From assembly GCA_041596215.1 (NCBI GenBank), contig JBFHIZ010000065.1, positions 1 to 5,623 of the forward strand: 5,623 bases of DNA. The letters are read 5' to 3'. Both the position numbers and the translations under genes were made by a program. The notes beneath the pieces are model-generated. The model had not been told where the DNA came from. It did no database searches and was given only the letters and a program-made list of their open reading frames with translations. Position 1 is the first letter of the stretch. Every line of letters begins with the position of its first letter. Source of the DNA: JBFHIZ01 sp041596215. GTDB taxonomy: Bacteria; Bacillota; Clostridia; Lachnospirales; Lachnospiraceae. Positions 5,002 through 5,623 of this stretch are shown here, piece after piece.

Positions 5002-5623
5002 TCATACACTTCTAATCTCTATATAAAATGGCGGACATGGGTTTAAGAGCGCATTTTTATTCGCATGATTCATATGACTTCTTGTTACCTGGCAATCTTT
5101 AAAATCTACAAGCTTATCACTGCTTAACGAATCCGAACAAACAATATCCTTATCTGCTACTGCATCATCAAGATTTCTATGTGTTACAAGTCCTTCTATT
5201 TCATATCCAAGCGGACAACATTGCTCCAAGGAAAATCCCATCAATTCAGCAGCTTCCTTCCATGCATACCCGATGTTTCCTGCCGCTCCCACAAATAAAT
5301 ATTTATCATTTACAAAATTATCACGTATCTTTGATAACGCATACAGATCCGCCATCATTTCACATGGATGATTCCTATCTGTCATTGCATTAATAATTGG
5401 CATTTTAGCATTGACCGTCATTTGCTCCATAATACCAACATCTTTATGTCGTACAATTACTGCATCCACCCAATTATTAAGGTATCCAATTACATCTCTA
5501 ATCTCTTCTTTTTTATCTAAAGTTTCCGGTGTGAAAAGTATAGACTGTCCACCCAATAGGTAAATTCCTTTTTCAAATGTTACTCTGGTTCGAATACTGG
5601 ATGGTGAAAGAACATTACTACTG
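5002..5623 (-). pseudogene. Ornithine/aspartate carbamoyltransferase-family gene, 5' end outside the window, 3' end truncated
   Basis: The visible 206 residues continue upstream past the window edge in the same frame. They belong to the carbamoyltransferase family, which transfers a carbamoyl group from carbamoyl phosphate to an amino acid or related amine. The phosphate-binding motif reads SSIRTR (residues 8-13 of the visible part; canonical STRTR), followed by FEKGIYLLGGQ. HPCE (85-88; HPCQ in ornithine enzymes), GAAGNIGYAW (112-121, second-domain nucleotide-like fold) and NPCPPFY (194-200; corresponds to HCLP) are present. After that the frame gives only IEIRSV and stops. The usual 30 to 50 C-terminal residues, which return to the first domain, are missing. 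In the next frame RLEVYDL follows, faintly like the expected continuation, so a frameshift or deletion is likely. The amino substrate cannot be assigned; HPCE and CPPF point away from a standard arginine-pathway enzyme. A gene with a naturally short end is possible but less likely. Confidence 0.7.

Noticed and set aside
1..5623. CRISPR array, tRNA or rRNA genes, insertion sequences.
   Set aside because: No regularly spaced repeats, no cloverleaf-like sequence and no transposase-like protein were seen on either strand.

Overview
The window is AT-rich and comes from a low-GC Gram-positive, most likely an anaerobic Bacillota of the Clostridia or Erysipelotrichia type. The grounds are purine-rich Shine-Dalgarno sites (AGGAG, GGAGG), sigma-A-type promoters with 17-nt spacers, and proteins that resemble Bacillus subtilis HxlA and HxlB as I remember them. 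I cannot name the genus. All supported genes lie on the minus strand, so the window reads from right to left.

Right end (5623 to about 4745): the 3' part of an ornithine/aspartate carbamoyltransferase-family gene enters from outside the window and stops just after its NPCPPFY motif, about 30 to 50 residues short of the usual end. Next to it is a 63-codon open stretch encoding only the C-terminus of a MalG-type sugar ABC transporter permease. Both genes lack the ends that face each other, so this looks like a deletion scar. Positions 4354 to 4744 hold no gene. They contain a small pseudo-palindrome, a likely terminator, an orphan Shine-Dalgarno with a three-codon ORF, a strong promoter (TTGACA-17-TATCAT) and an elaborate inverted-repeat leader.

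Centre and left (4353 to 139): a five-gene cluster follows in the order xylulokinase-type FGGY sugar kinase, RpiB/LacB-like sugar-phosphate isomerase, 3-hexulose-6-phosphate synthase (hxlA), DeoR-family regulator, 6-phospho-3-hexuloisomerase (hxlB). The regulator has its own promoter overlapped by a perfect 9-bp inverted repeat. hxlB overlaps the end of the regulator gene and its ribosome site lies inside that gene. A possible very short ORF lies downstream at the left edge.

How it may work: HxlA and HxlB together interconvert fructose-6-phosphate with ribulose-5-phosphate plus formaldehyde (the ribulose monophosphate reactions). Here they are joined to a sugar kinase, an isomerase with changed active-site residues and a sugar-type DeoR repressor, not to a formaldehyde-type HxlR regulator. 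This suggests an inducible route for a phosphorylated pentose or hexose passing through the HPS/HPI pair. The substrate cannot be read from the sequence. The transporter remnant suggests that a dedicated importer was once encoded beside the cluster and has been lost.
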